This document shows, piece after piece, positions 26,138-34,244 of a stretch of 64,000 nucleotides of DNA (its first letter is position 1; the number at the start of each line of letters is the position of its first letter). The stretch lies in assembly GCF_028767125.1 (NCBI RefSeq), contig NZ_JAKCWP010000004.1:214001-278000 (forward strand). The letters are read 5' to 3'. This DNA is from Chelativorans sp. YIM 93263 (GTDB lineage Bacteria; Pseudomonadota; Alphaproteobacteria; Rhizobiales; Rhizobiaceae). Below the pieces are notes generated by a model. It was not told the DNA's origin, did no database searches, and saw nothing but the letters and a program-made list of their open reading frames with translations. The position numbers and the translations under genes were made by a program.

Positions 26138-26734
26138 CTAAACCTGTTGCGGCTCGCGTCTCACCGGATAGAACGGCGGTGACGAGCCGAATTGTACGAC
26201 ATCCAACACCTCGAACCCTAGAGTCTCGTACAGCCGGGCCGTACTTTCCCTCGTGGCCTCACCGTAGGCGACTGCCTTTGCGCGGTCGCATAAGGTAAGT
26301 GCTTGCCTGAACAGTTTGCCTCCCAGTCCCTTCCGCTGATGGAGCGGGTCGATCCCCAGGACCGTGAAGTACCAGAACGGATTGGTTGGATGGTAGTGAT
26401 GAAACTTCTCGAACATGTTGAGCACTTCGTCTCGCCGATGCCCGGTGGTGCTATCTCGTAGAAACGGGACAAGCTCATCCTCGTCATTGCGAGGAGCGTC
26501 CGAGGTGAGCCAGAGGAGGGCCCCCTTCAGGCCGTTATCGTAGTAGGCGCCTGACTGAAGTCGGTAGGCGTCCCCACAATAGTTTTTTATAAAACCGGGA
26601 AAATGTCGAAGATATTGCTCCGGCTCCGGATACATCCACCGAAGCAAAGGACACGTGGCAAACGCGACCGTCAATATGCCGTTCACAGCGGCTTCATCAG
26701 CAGCCGATACAATCTTGATACTTTCGCTATCCAT
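26138..26734 (-). CDS. GNAT-family N-acyltransferase
   Basis: 198 residues from ATG 26734, chosen because AAAGGGA precedes it at a good distance (an upstream in-frame start at 26758 would add eight residues). The acyl-CoA binding motif A is FTVLGIDPLHQRKGLGGKLF with the Q-R-K-G-L-G pyrophosphate loop, followed by motif B EATRESTARLYETLGFEVLD. The N-terminal half (FATCPLLRWMYPEPEQYLRH) matches the GNAT subgroup that acts on small-molecule amines. Base composition is lower in GC than the neighbours (for example around 26580). It sits between a decarboxylase and a 2-IPMS-like gene, so N-acylation of the decarboxylase product is a reasonable guess. Confidence 0.85.
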   Translation of the reverse strand: MDSESIKIVSAADEAAVNGILTVAFATCPLLRWMYPEPEQYLRHFPGFIKNYCGDAYRLQSGAYYDNGLKGALLWLTSDAPRNDEDELVPFLRDSTTGHRRDEVLNMFEKFHHYHPTNPFWYFTVLGIDPLHQRKGLGGKLFRQALTLCDRAKAVAYGEATRESTARLYETLGFEVLDVVQFGSSPPFYPVRREPQQV

Positions 26735-26907
26735 GATGTATTCCCTTTCTACGTCCAAAGAGATCGCCTCTTCTCCTGAAGCGGCGGATCGGTTTTCCCG
26801 GCGCGAGCGCTTCGGCTTCGACTCGGGTCAGACTCGGTCCGGCGACGCGTCGAAGTTTGGGTTTTCATTTTACAGGAGGGAGACTCCCACCGTGCTTGAG
26901 TCCCGGC

Positions 26908-28410
26908 TTACGTCGGCTTCGGCAGACTCAAGGCGTTCGGAGCGGTAAGTGCATCGACGAGCTTGTCGATCACTGCGCGCGTGACATGCGGCATCGTAAA
27001 GATATGCGCTCCAGTGCCCTCGCCGCTCAGTCCGAAGCGGGAGAAGACGCGCGGGCGCGGTCTCGTGAACCGCACGGCGAGCGAGCGCCGCGAGCGTTCA
27101 ACCCAAAAGCCGGGTATGCGCTCCACAACCGTTTCTAGACGCTGATGGGCATAGTCGGCGAGCCTGGCGCAGCGCGCCGCCGCGTGGGCCTGCACATCCG
27201 CCGGCGCAGTGTTGAGCGCATACCAGAGAATGAGCGGAGACAGACCGTTGCGGCTGCCGGCGAATGTGGAGTCGGGCGAGCCGATATAGTCCGGCCGCGA
27301 GGGAGGGCGTAGCCGGAATTTCTCCTTGCTCATATAGACCCCGCCGGGAAAAGGCGCGCCGAACCACTTGTGTGAGCTGGTGACGATGGAAGAGACGTAG
27401 GGCAGCCGGAAATCGAACAGCGGGCCGCGTTCGTCCGTCAGTCCCTTCTCGTGCGCCAACTCCAGATAGGGGAGATATCCCGCACCCAGCGCACCGTCGA
27501 CGTGGATCCAGTAGTCCTGTCGGCCGCCACCCTCTCCGAGCGAAAGTCCGTGCTTCTCGAAAACCCGGAGCAGCAAAGGCCAGACCGCCTGCGGGTCGTC
27601 GTAGGCACCTTTGAAGGTCGAGCCAATGTTCAGCACGATGATGGGCGGGTGACCTCGCGCGACGAAGAAATCCACCAGCTCCGCAAGCTGCTTCGGATCG
27701 ACGACCCCGTCCTGGCTTGCCACCGCTCGCGGCCAGTTGCCGTCCTCGGTGACCGGGCACAAGCCGGGGAAATTGCGGCTGCCCAGATCATAGAAGGTAG
27801 GCATGTTCAGGACGCTGGCGCATTTGGCGATCGAGTAGTGCGTGTCTTCCGAACAGAAGATCACCGGCTCCGGCGTGTCTCCTGTCGACCAAACCGTCTG
27901 GTGCAGCAGTGGCTTGCCCGAGAGATAGTCCCGCGCGTTCCATAGCGCGAACATGGTGCCCTCTGTGGCACCCATGCTGAGGACGTAGCCCCAGTAGGAC
28001 TCCGGTGTCAGCGGGTGACGCCCCTTGGCGCGCCAGAGCTGCGCGAATTGCGCTAGCACCTCGCGCTCATATTCCCGTGTGTGCACAGTCTTGCAGGCGG
28101 AGGAATAGGGATCACCCAGATTGTTGAGGTGCATGTTGAGGAACGGTGCGAGCGCCGAATAGTCAAAGACCGAATTGAACTGGTAGCCTAGAAAGTGCTC
28201 ACTGCGGCGCTGCAGGTTGGCGTGTAGCTTCTCCAGCCGCAGGAGCGGCAGGTCCGGATGGGCGACGACGGTGTTCTCATTCACATTAGGCGCGTGCACG
28301 GGCTTCTCCACAGCGAAAAGGACCAAGGTGCCCCGCGACATTGAACGGCGTGCCGTCGGCAGGCCATTAAATTCCGCCAGGGCGCGACGGACTCTAAAGA
28401 AGTGGATCAC
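26908..28410 (-). CDS. PLP-dependent amino acid decarboxylase, bacterial histidine decarboxylase type
   Basis: 500 residues (GTG start 28410; ATG 28341 is an alternative). The core from about residue 70 follows pyridoxal histidine decarboxylase: GYQFNSVFDYSAL, SYWGYVLSMGATEGTMFALW, SEDTHYSIAK (His191 stacks on PLP), VLNIGSTFKGAYDD, WIHVDGALGAG (Asp305 pairs with the pyridine nitrogen), SSHKWFGAPFPGG (Lys348, Schiff base) and AGSRNGLSPLILW. It is about 120 residues longer than Morganella Hdc (378), with a non-conserved N-terminal 65 residues and an insertion near 165-185. The substrate may be histidine or another amino acid. First gene of the leftward cluster and divergent from a LysR regulator. 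Confidence 0.85.
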   Translation of the reverse strand: MIHFFRVRRALAEFNGLPTARRSMSRGTLVLFAVEKPVHAPNVNENTVVAHPDLPLLRLEKLHANLQRRSEHFLGYQFNSVFDYSALAPFLNMHLNNLGDPYSSACKTVHTREYEREVLAQFAQLWRAKGRHPLTPESYWGYVLSMGATEGTMFALWNARDYLSGKPLLHQTVWSTGDTPEPVIFCSEDTHYSIAKCASVLNMPTFYDLGSRNFPGLCPVTEDGNWPRAVASQDGVVDPKQLAELVDFFVARGHPPIIVLNIGSTFKGAYDDPQAVWPLLLRVFEKHGLSLGEGGGRQDYWIHVDGALGAGYLPYLELAHEKGLTDERGPLFDFRLPYVSSIVTSSHKWFGAPFPGGVYMSKEKFRLRPPSRPDYIGSPDSTFAGSRNGLSPLILWYALNTAPADVQAHAAARCARLADYAHQRLETVVERIPGFWVERSRRSLAVRFTRPRPRVFSRFGLSGEGTGAHIFTMPHVTRAVIDKLVDALTAPNALSLPKPT

Positions 28411-28446
28411 CCCCCTCAGCGTCCTTGAGTACTGTCGGGTGAGATT

Positions 28447-28466
28447 TAGCTATTTGCAAATAAGCA
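28447..28466. promoter_or_regulatory. Operator copy 1 of the decarboxylase/LysR pair
   Basis: TAGC-TATTTGCAAATAAGCA contains the perfect palindrome ATTTGCAAAT and shares 15 of 20 positions with a second copy at 28945-28964. It lies about 37-56 bp upstream of the decarboxylase start codon, over the expected promoter. It includes a T-N11-A LysR-type motif. Confidence 0.55.
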
Positions 28467-28944
28467 CGCGACGAAAGCGCCAGACAGCCGAGTCAAAGGG
28501 TGTGACAGCACCGTTCTTAGATTTTGCGCAGTGGAAGCGGTGGCCACACGAAACCGCTCCTTGGCTGGTTCGGCGATCGGGCAGCGTCTTCCGGCATGCG
28601 GTAGCACTCGCTCTGGGAGACCCGCGCAGGTCTGCCTTCCGTCGCGCTCTTGGCCGCTTAACTGTTTGGATACCATCAAGCTGGATTTCGAGGAGTTTCC
28701 CCACCTCTACGCGAACGGCCTGTTGGTTGTTCTGGTTGGTAGCCCTAAGTCAGAAACCGAAAAGCCACTGGGGTATAAAGGGATTGTCGTTTCGGCCGCG
28801 TTCTCCACGGCTGGTAGCCTCAACTTATCAAGTAAAAGCGATACATGTTTTACGCAGGGTTCCATGCAAGAAGGTTTCGAAAACTTTAAACACCAGCGTT
28901 CAATTGCTGCCTTTTGTCTCTAGTTTTCGAGAATGGCATCGTTT

Positions 28945-28964
28945 TGCTTATTTGCGCATAAGCA
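28945..28964. promoter_or_regulatory. Operator copy 2 of the decarboxylase/LysR pair
   Basis: TGCTTAT-TTGCGC-ATAAGCA is an inverted repeat with perfect 7-bp arms. Same pattern as copy 1, TATTTGC-N2-ATAAGCA being shared. It lies 144 bp upstream of the lysR start. Probably where the adjacent LysR protein acts on its own promoter or loops to copy 1. Confidence 0.55.
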
Positions 28965-29107
28965 ACAGATGAACTCCAAAAGCCTTTGAACAATCAGCTT
29001 TGCTATGCGGACTCTGCATCATGCTCACCTATCACAAAATTCCGGATCCCGGAGCAGCTCGACTGCATTCGGACACGCAGGTCCACCAGAGAAAGTAATC
29101 TTCGCGC

Positions 29108-29998
29108 ATGCTGGACGATCCTATCCGCAAGCTGAGCCTCAACACGCTCAGGATTGTAGCCGATGTACTACGGATGCGCAGCCTCACACGTGTCGCCCAG
29201 TTATACGGAGTCTCCCAGCCGGCCGTATCGCTGCACATCCGTAAATTCGAGGATGCGACGGGTCTACAAGTTGTACGACGCGTCGGCAACGAGCTCTTGC
29301 CGTCCGTTCATTCCGAGCAGATTCTGAGCGCCTGCCAGGGCGTCCTGCGGTCTATCTCGCAACTGGACGATTATTCGCGATCGCGTGCAGACCGCCGGAA
29401 GCGGGTGGGAGTGGATCATGAACTTTTCGCGCGGCTTGAACGCAGTACGCAGGATCTGCCTCAGTTTATCGAAAAATACTTTCTCGTCGTTGACAGCTCC
29501 GACCGCCTCATCAAGCGCTTTGCCGAAGCGCATGTCGATGCTGTCGTCCGGCCCCTGTACACGCTCGAGGAAAGGCCGGAGCTGACTTTCGAAGTTCCAT
29601 TTTGCTGGATAGGTGAGGCTGCAGCCCTGTCGGCGTTCGGCGCGGACGCTAAAGTGCCGGTCATAATGCCCCCAAAGGAGACCCCGTATGGCTCGCTTGC
29701 CCGCACCTATCTCGCCCGCCAGGTCGAGAGCCACGATATTGTTGCCGAGACCGGCGACAGGGCAATGTTGCGTAGATTTCTCGAGCGTGGTGTCGGCTAT
29801 GCATACCTCCCTGAATTTGCAGCGTCCGCCTACTACGACGGGGTGGCTGCTAGCGATCTGCCACCGGTTCTACGCCGCAGGGGTGAAGGCAGTTTCGGCA
29901 TTTTCTACCACAAGAACGATTTTTCGTTTCCGGATGCAGAGGCGCTGCTTGGGAGATTTTACAATCTGGTGCGGGGAAATCAGCTTCTGAGTGCTTGA
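29108..29998 (+). CDS. LysR-family regulator of the decarboxylase cluster
   Basis: 296 residues. HTH at about 10-68: NTLRIVADVLRMRSLTRVAQ, LYGVSQPAVSLHIRKFEDAT, with the expected recognition helix. The effector domain runs from about 95 to 290; it is a diverged version with FCWIGEAAALSAFGADAKV and ERGVGYAYLPEFAASAYYDG. Divergent from the PLP decarboxylase and linked to it by two matching operator-like elements, so it most likely regulates the decarboxylase-GNAT-synthase genes. Confidence 0.88.
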   Translation: MLDDPIRKLSLNTLRIVADVLRMRSLTRVAQLYGVSQPAVSLHIRKFEDATGLQVVRRVGNELLPSVHSEQILSACQGVLRSISQLDDYSRSRADRRKRVGVDHELFARLERSTQDLPQFIEKYFLVVDSSDRLIKRFAEAHVDAVVRPLYTLEERPELTFEVPFCWIGEAAALSAFGADAKVPVIMPPKETPYGSLARTYLARQVESHDIVAETGDRAMLRRFLERGVGYAYLPEFAASAYYDGVAASDLPPVLRRRGEGSFGIFYHKNDFSFPDAEALLGRFYNLVRGNQLLSA

Positions 29999-30098
29999 GT
30001 CGAGCCTTCTCTGTCAGCCGGGCTCATCCCTTCGCGGAACAGTACCACCCTGATTCGCTTCGAAGGCGCCAGGCAATAAGCGGAAACAGCGCGGCGGA

Positions 30099-30311
30099 TC
30101 AGCCTGCGCGTACACCGTCCTTGTCGCGGGCTGCGTGTCTACCGTGCCGCGCAACACGGCACGGTGCACTGACAGCGTCCTCGCAGACCTTGACGTGGTC
30201 CGCCAGGGCGTCATTGGACAAGAGCGCGCTAATGGTCATGATGTCGCGTCCCTTGAATTTCTCCATGTGCTGAAGCTGCTGAAGCCGATCGAGAAGTTCG
30301 ACGCGGGTCAT
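30099..30311 (-). CDS. Small protein encoded downstream of minE
   Basis: 70 residues starting MTRVELLDRLQQLQHMEKFK, then GRDIMTISALLSNDALADHV. The start at 30311 has one of the best ribosome binding sites in the window (AAGGAGG, 30321-30315), 30 bp after the minE stop, so it is very likely the fourth gene of the min operon. The first 47 residues look like an amphipathic, foldable helical protein; the tail is Arg/His-rich and low-complexity. I do not recognise a family. Confidence 0.6.
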   Translation of the reverse strand: MTRVELLDRLQQLQHMEKFKGRDIMTISALLSNDALADHVKVCEDAVSAPCRVARHGRHAARDKDGVRAG

Positions 30312-30341
30312 GTCGCCTCCTTCAGGTTAATGGCTGATCGT

Positions 30342-30605
30342 TCAGGTCGCCCCCACACGCGCCTTGAGTGGAATCTCCACGTCGATTTCCAGCGTGGAAA
30401 CCTGGTCTCCGCGGTCCATCTTCACTTTGACCTTTTCGCCATCGACCTTCACGTGCTTGGCGATCACGGCAAGGATTTCTTCCCGTAAGCGAGCGACCAG
30501 ATCTGACTCACCCACCGATGCCCGTTCATGCGCGAGCAGGACTTGCAAACGATCACGTGCGGTGGGAGCCGAAGCCTGTTTTCTGAAAAGTCCGAAAAAA
30601 CTCAT
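30342..30605 (-). CDS. minE: Cell division topological specificity factor MinE
   Basis: 87 residues, [10 protein letters not shown] at the start (membrane-targeting helix), the MinD-stimulating segment [16 protein letters not shown], and the dimerisation domain [40 protein letters not shown]. MinE displaces MinC and stimulates MinD ATPase to drive pole-to-pole oscillation, keeping division at midcell. ATG 30605 overlaps the TGA of minD by the ATGA arrangement. Confidence 0.96.
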   Translation of the reverse strand: MSFFGLFRKQASAPTARDRLQVLLAHERASVGESDLVARLREEILAVIAKHVKVDGEKVKVKMDRGDQVSTLEIDVEIPLKARVGAT

Positions 30606-31417
30606 GCTGCCCTCCATCCGAAAAGTTTTCCGAGAAGGCTGCGCTTTTCGCCGGGAACGCTGATGGGCACGTCCTCGCCGGCAAGCCGGCGCGCTGCCTG
30701 GAGATAGGCCTGCGCCGGTGCGCTCTGGCTGTCCGCCAGGGTAACCGGTGTGCCGAGGTTGGAGGCGCGAAGGACATCCATGCTTTCGGGCACGATGCCG
30801 AGCAATGGAATAGACAGGATTTCAAGGACGTCTTCCACCTTCAGCATATCGCCACGCTCGGCCCGATTGGGATCGTAGCGGGTGAGGAGCAAATGCTTGT
30901 CTATGCTCTCGCCACGTTCGGCCTTGACCGTTTTCGCGTCGATAAGTCCGATGATGCGATCCGAGTCACGGACCGAAGAGACCTCGGGATTCGTGACGAC
31001 CACCGCTATGTCGGCGTGACGCATTGCCAGGGTCGCGCCGCGCTCGATCCCCGCGGGACTGTCGCAAATGACCCAATCGAAGTTTCTCTTCAGTGCACCG
31101 ATCACCTGCGCGACGCCCTGCGCCGTCAGATTGTCCTTGTCTCGTGTTTGCGAGGCCGGCAGCAGGTAGAGCGTATCCAGCCGCTTGTCCCGAATGAGGG
31201 CTTGCGGCAGCTTGGCGTCGCCTTGGATGACATTGACCAGGTCGTATACCACCCTGCGCTCGGCGCCCATGACAAGGTCGAGGTTGCGCAGACCGACGTC
31301 GAAATCGACAACCACCGTCTTTTCTTTTCGCTGCGCCAAAGCGGCGCCAAGAGCGGCTGCCGAAGTTGTCTTTCCGACGCCCCCCTTTCCCGATGTAACA
31401 ACAACTACCTTTCCCAT
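30602..31417 (-). CDS. minD: Septum site-determining ATPase MinD
   Basis: 271 residues. Deviant Walker [12 protein letters not shown] with the signature lysine at residue 11, switch I/II regions [20 protein letters not shown] and [15 protein letters not shown], and a C-terminal amphipathic membrane-targeting helix [19 protein letters not shown]-dependent membrane binding recruits MinC. A good GGAG ribosome binding site precedes ATG 31417. Second gene of minCDE. Confidence 0.97.
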   Translation of the reverse strand: MGKVVVVTSGKGGVGKTTSAAALGAALAQRKEKTVVVDFDVGLRNLDLVMGAERRVVYDLVNVIQGDAKLPQALIRDKRLDTLYLLPASQTRDKDNLTAQGVAQVIGALKRNFDWVICDSPAGIERGATLAMRHADIAVVVTNPEVSSVRDSDRIIGLIDAKTVKAERGESIDKHLLLTRYDPNRAERGDMLKVEDVLEILSIPLLGIVPESMDVLRASNLGTPVTLADSQSAPAQAYLQAARRLAGEDVPISVPGEKRSLLGKLFGWRAA

Positions 31418-31442
31418 TAGTGTCTCCTGTTGGCCCGCCGCC

Positions 31443-32195
31443 TCAATTAAGTGTGTTTGTCATGATCGAATCGCCTTCGAGCCAAAGATGAACCGCGCGC
31501 CCGCGAAGTTGTGGCTCGATGTCTTCGGCCGTCTTGTAGAGGCCGTCGATCGCAAGAAGTTCTGCTTCCAGCTTGCTGCAAAAAATGCGCGCCGATGAGT
31601 TGCCCATCGATCCCGCCATCGCCCGCCCGCGGAGTGTGCCGTAGACGTGGATTGAGCCACCGGCCACGACTTCCGCACCGGAGGCGACCGAGGCGACAAT
31701 GGTGACGTCGCCCTCGGGGAAGATCACCGATTGCCCGGAACGCACGGGTTGATCGATGATCAAAGAGGGAACCGGCCTGACCGGCTGTGATTCTGGCTGG
31801 CCGGCAGGGGCTGCAGGTTCGCTGTGATGTTCGTCCGCCGTTCCGACGGCCGCGTCCTCGGCTGGTTGTTCGAAATCGGGCGCCGGCTTGCCGCCTGACA
31901 TGGCCGGAGGCATATCGAAGCCCAGCAGGGATGATTTTGCGCCTTCAATCCCGATGATTCGCACGTTCCGCTTGCCAAGGTCGTCGATGAGTTCCTTCAA
32001 CTCCGGTCGACTGATCTCCAGACCTTGCACATCAAGCACGATGGGGCGCCTCAAGAAGAAACCCGCCGAGCGCTCGGCCAGGTCGTCGAGTTGCTGCAAC
32101 CAGCTTCCCAACGGAAGTTCCGGTGAGAGCACGAGCGCAAGAAAAGAGCGGCCTTTGAGGCGGATCGGTCGGCTGTCGGTTAGCACTTTGGTCAT
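31443..32195 (-). CDS. minC: Septum site-determining inhibitor MinC
   Basis: About 250 residues from ATG 32195 (a TTG at 32219 would add eight residues; neither has a strong ribosome binding site). The N-terminal FtsZ-interacting domain begins IRLKGRSFLALVLSPELPLG and includes PIVLDVQGLEISRPELKELI; a Pro/Ala/Glu-rich linker (about 105-150) joins the beta-helical C-terminal domain VRSGQSVIFPEGDVTIVASV, ASGAEVVAGGSIHVYGTLRG, RAMAG, which binds MinD. Lies at the promoter-proximal end of the operon, just downstream of a CtrA box. Confidence 0.95.
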   Translation of the reverse strand: MTKVLTDSRPIRLKGRSFLALVLSPELPLGSWLQQLDDLAERSAGFFLRRPIVLDVQGLEISRPELKELIDDLGKRNVRIIGIEGAKSSLLGFDMPPAMSGGKPAPDFEQPAEDAAVGTADEHHSEPAAPAGQPESQPVRPVPSLIIDQPVRSGQSVIFPEGDVTIVASVASGAEVVAGGSIHVYGTLRGRAMAGSMGNSSARIFCSKLEAELLAIDGLYKTAEDIEPQLRGRAVHLWLEGDSIMTNTLN

Positions 32196-32237
32196 CTTTG
32201 TTAACAGTTCGTTGCTCAAGGGTTATGCGAACCATGG

Positions 32238-32252
32238 TTAATGCATGGTTAA
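32238..32252. promoter_or_regulatory. CtrA box upstream of minC
   Basis: TTAA-TGCATGG-TTAA followed by C is an exact TTAA-N7-TTAAC match to the alphaproteobacterial CtrA consensus. Read on the other strand it contains two TTAACCAT repeats, the S. meliloti form of the half-site. It ends 33 bp before the possible TTG start and 57 bp before the ATG of minC, within the promoter range. CtrA is known to control min genes in S. meliloti. Confidence 0.8.
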
Positions 32253-32337
32253 CCTCTCGAGCTTTGGGAAAGGAAATGACAGAATATTAAATCCACCGAT
32301 TGGGAGGGGGCGTTGATCCCGGCCAATGGTCGGCCGT

Positions 32338-32799
32338 TTACCCCTCGATTCCCTCCCGCCCCACGACCGTCATCATGGTTCCGGTCATGGTCGCGATGAG
32401 TTTGGCTCCGCCTTCGCTGTCATAAGCGAAGGCTTGGCCGTCCGCGACCATTATGGTGCGGCCGGGTTTGGTGACGGAGCCACGGAAAATGAAGCGCTCG
32501 CCCTTGCCGGGGGCCAGCAGATTGACCTTGAACTCGATGGTGAGCACGCCGGCATCGGCCGGCATGAGCGAATAAGCGGCGTAGCCGCATGCCGAATCCA
32601 GCGCCATTGAGATGACGCCCGCATGGAGAAAGCCGTGCTGCTGGGTGAACTCCGGGGAATACGGCATCTCGATCTCGACCGTCCCCGGAGTGACGAGCGT
32701 CAACTCGGCGCCGATGGTGACCATCGCTTTCTGCCGCACAAAACTTGCGCGGACCCGCGCCTCGAAATCACCATCGGCAACCGGTCTGTCCGCCATCAT
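32338..32799 (-). CDS. PaaI-family hotdog thioesterase
   Basis: 153 residues (ATG 32799 or 32796). Hotdog fold with the PaaI-type active-site stretch FTQQHGFLHAGVISMALDSACGYAAYS, where His and the Asp after GVISMAL are expected to act, and VLTIEFKVNLLAPGKGERFI, the substrate-channel strand. Such enzymes hydrolyse aryl- or acyl-CoA thioesters as a detoxifying or salvage step. Lies 60 bp upstream of the methyltransferase gene end on the same strand and could be cotranscribed with it. Confidence 0.88.
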   Translation of the reverse strand: MMADRPVADGDFEARVRASFVRQKAMVTIGAELTLVTPGTVEIEMPYSPEFTQQHGFLHAGVISMALDSACGYAAYSLMPADAGVLTIEFKVNLLAPGKGERFIFRGSVTKPGRTIMVADGQAFAYDSEGGAKLIATMTGTMMTVVGREGIEG

Positions 32800-32859
32800 T
32801 CTCCTCAGACACTCTTCTGATTACGGGCTTGCGGGTTATCCGGCAATCACCCCATACGT

Positions 32860-34143
32860 TCACCCTCGTTTGAGGGTAGCAAAATAAAAACCGTCGGTCT
32901 GCGTACGCGCGGGCGTGAGCGTTATGCCCCACTTTTCAAGCCGCGCCATATCTTCATGCGCCGGAAAGTACCGCCGCCAGGTCGCGCGGTGGTCGGCGGG
33001 GGAAAAGTCAGGCATGCGCGCGGTCAGCGCCTCCGCCTGCGCAGTGTTTTCTTGGCGAAAGACCGAGCAAGTGATGTAGACGAGCCGCCCGCCGGGTCTC
33101 ACATATCGGGCTGCTGCGTCGAGGATGGCCCTCTGCTCGGTCATTCGGGCCTCGAGCTGCTGGGCCGTGAGCCGCCACTTGGCATCCGGACGCCGCCGCC
33201 ATGTGCCGGAGCCCGTGCAGGGTGCGTCGACAACCACGAGGTCCATCCGGCCTTCCAGCGGCGCAAGTGCTGCCTCGTTCGCCACCACCTGGACATTGCG
33301 GCAGCCGGCCCGCTTCAGCCGGTCGAAAATGGGGGCGAGGCGATGGCGGTCGGCGTCATAGGCGTGGATCTGGCCCTTGTTTTCCATCATCGCGGATATG
33401 GCGAGCGTTTTGCCGCCAGCCCCGGCACAGAAATCGAGTATCTGCTCGCCGGGGGCGGCACCCGTCAGTTCCGCGACCACCTGAGAGCCTTCATCCTGCA
33501 CCTCGAACCACCCCTTGCGGAAGGCGGGCTGGACCTGCACGTTCGGGTGACGCCCATTGCCCGCGACCGGCGGGATGCGCACGCCCGAGGAGGCAAGGGT
33601 GGCGGCTTGCGCGCCGGTGTGGGAGAGCGCGGTGAGCACCTTTTCCCGCGGCGCCTTGAGTCGGTTGGCGCGCATGTCCAGTGGGGGGCGCCCGGCAAGT
33701 GCGGTTCCTTCCTCGGCCCACGCCTCGCTAAAGGCTTCCCGCATGAGCGGCTCGCACCATTCCGGCACATTGGCGCTGATGGGACCGGTTCGGGCTTCCT
33801 CTAACCGGGTGTTAAGCGCCAAAAGTTCTTCCGCGGAAAGAAGGGGAGGGGCGAAGCGGTCGCCCGCGAGCGCCTTGTTCAGTTCTTCCGGCGTGCTCCC
33901 GGTTTCCAGAAGATGGCCGCCGATAGCCAAGCCGCGCGGCGTTTCCTCGCCATAGGCCAAGGCGGCGCCGCGCCGGTGGCGCAGGGCGTCGTAGACGAAG
34001 TTTCCTATCGCAGCCCGGTCGCCCGCACCAGCAAAACGGTGCGAAAGTCCCCAGTCCCGCATGGCATCCGAAGCGGGGCGATGGCGTGTTTCGATGTCGT
34101 GGAGAATGTCTATGGCTGCCGCCAGCCTGCCGCCGAGGCGCAT
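32860..34143 (-). CDS. RsmB/NOP-family RNA (cytosine-C5)-methyltransferase
   Basis: 427 residues. An N-terminal all-helical NusB-like/RsmB-like region (about 1-150), an RNA-binding PUA-less linker, then the SAM domain: LDFCAGAGGKTLAISAMMEN (motif I), DADRHRL, VVVDAPCTGSGTWRRRPD (motif IV, with Cys of PCT) and YITCSVFRQEN (motif VI, catalytic TCS cysteine). This two-cysteine arrangement defines m5C methyltransferases of rRNA or tRNA. Shorter at the N-terminus than E. coli RsmB, so the exact target base is not certain. Confidence 0.9.
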   Translation of the reverse strand: MRLGGRLAAAIDILHDIETRHRPASDAMRDWGLSHRFAGAGDRAAIGNFVYDALRHRRGAALAYGEETPRGLAIGGHLLETGSTPEELNKALAGDRFAPPLLSAEELLALNTRLEEARTGPISANVPEWCEPLMREAFSEAWAEEGTALAGRPPLDMRANRLKAPREKVLTALSHTGAQAATLASSGVRIPPVAGNGRHPNVQVQPAFRKGWFEVQDEGSQVVAELTGAAPGEQILDFCAGAGGKTLAISAMMENKGQIHAYDADRHRLAPIFDRLKRAGCRNVQVVANEAALAPLEGRMDLVVVDAPCTGSGTWRRRPDAKWRLTAQQLEARMTEQRAILDAAARYVRPGGRLVYITCSVFRQENTAQAEALTARMPDFSPADHRATWRRYFPAHEDMARLEKWGITLTPARTQTDGFYFATLKRG

Positions 34144-34244
34144 GGTGCTCTTCCTTTACCCGGTTAACCCGTCTCGACGTTTTGCTAGGACGGACAGAGC
34201 CGAGAAACAAGGCGTAAAGATTTTGAGCGCCGGCCTTCGCGGGA

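Larger units (their letters stand above)
28411..29107. other. 697-bp divergent regulatory region of the decarboxylase cluster
   Basis: No gene with family-like patterns or a ribosome binding site was found; open frames here are poorly supported. The region is AT-richer than average and holds two copies of a 20-bp operator-like element, one near each end. Its length is unusual for a divergent LysR promoter region, so a small RNA or long leader cannot be excluded. Confidence 0.45.

Noticed and set aside
28531-28923. A 130-codon plus-strand frame in the divergent region of the decarboxylase cluster
   Set aside because: No ribosome binding site or recognisable pattern, and it lies between two operator-like elements.
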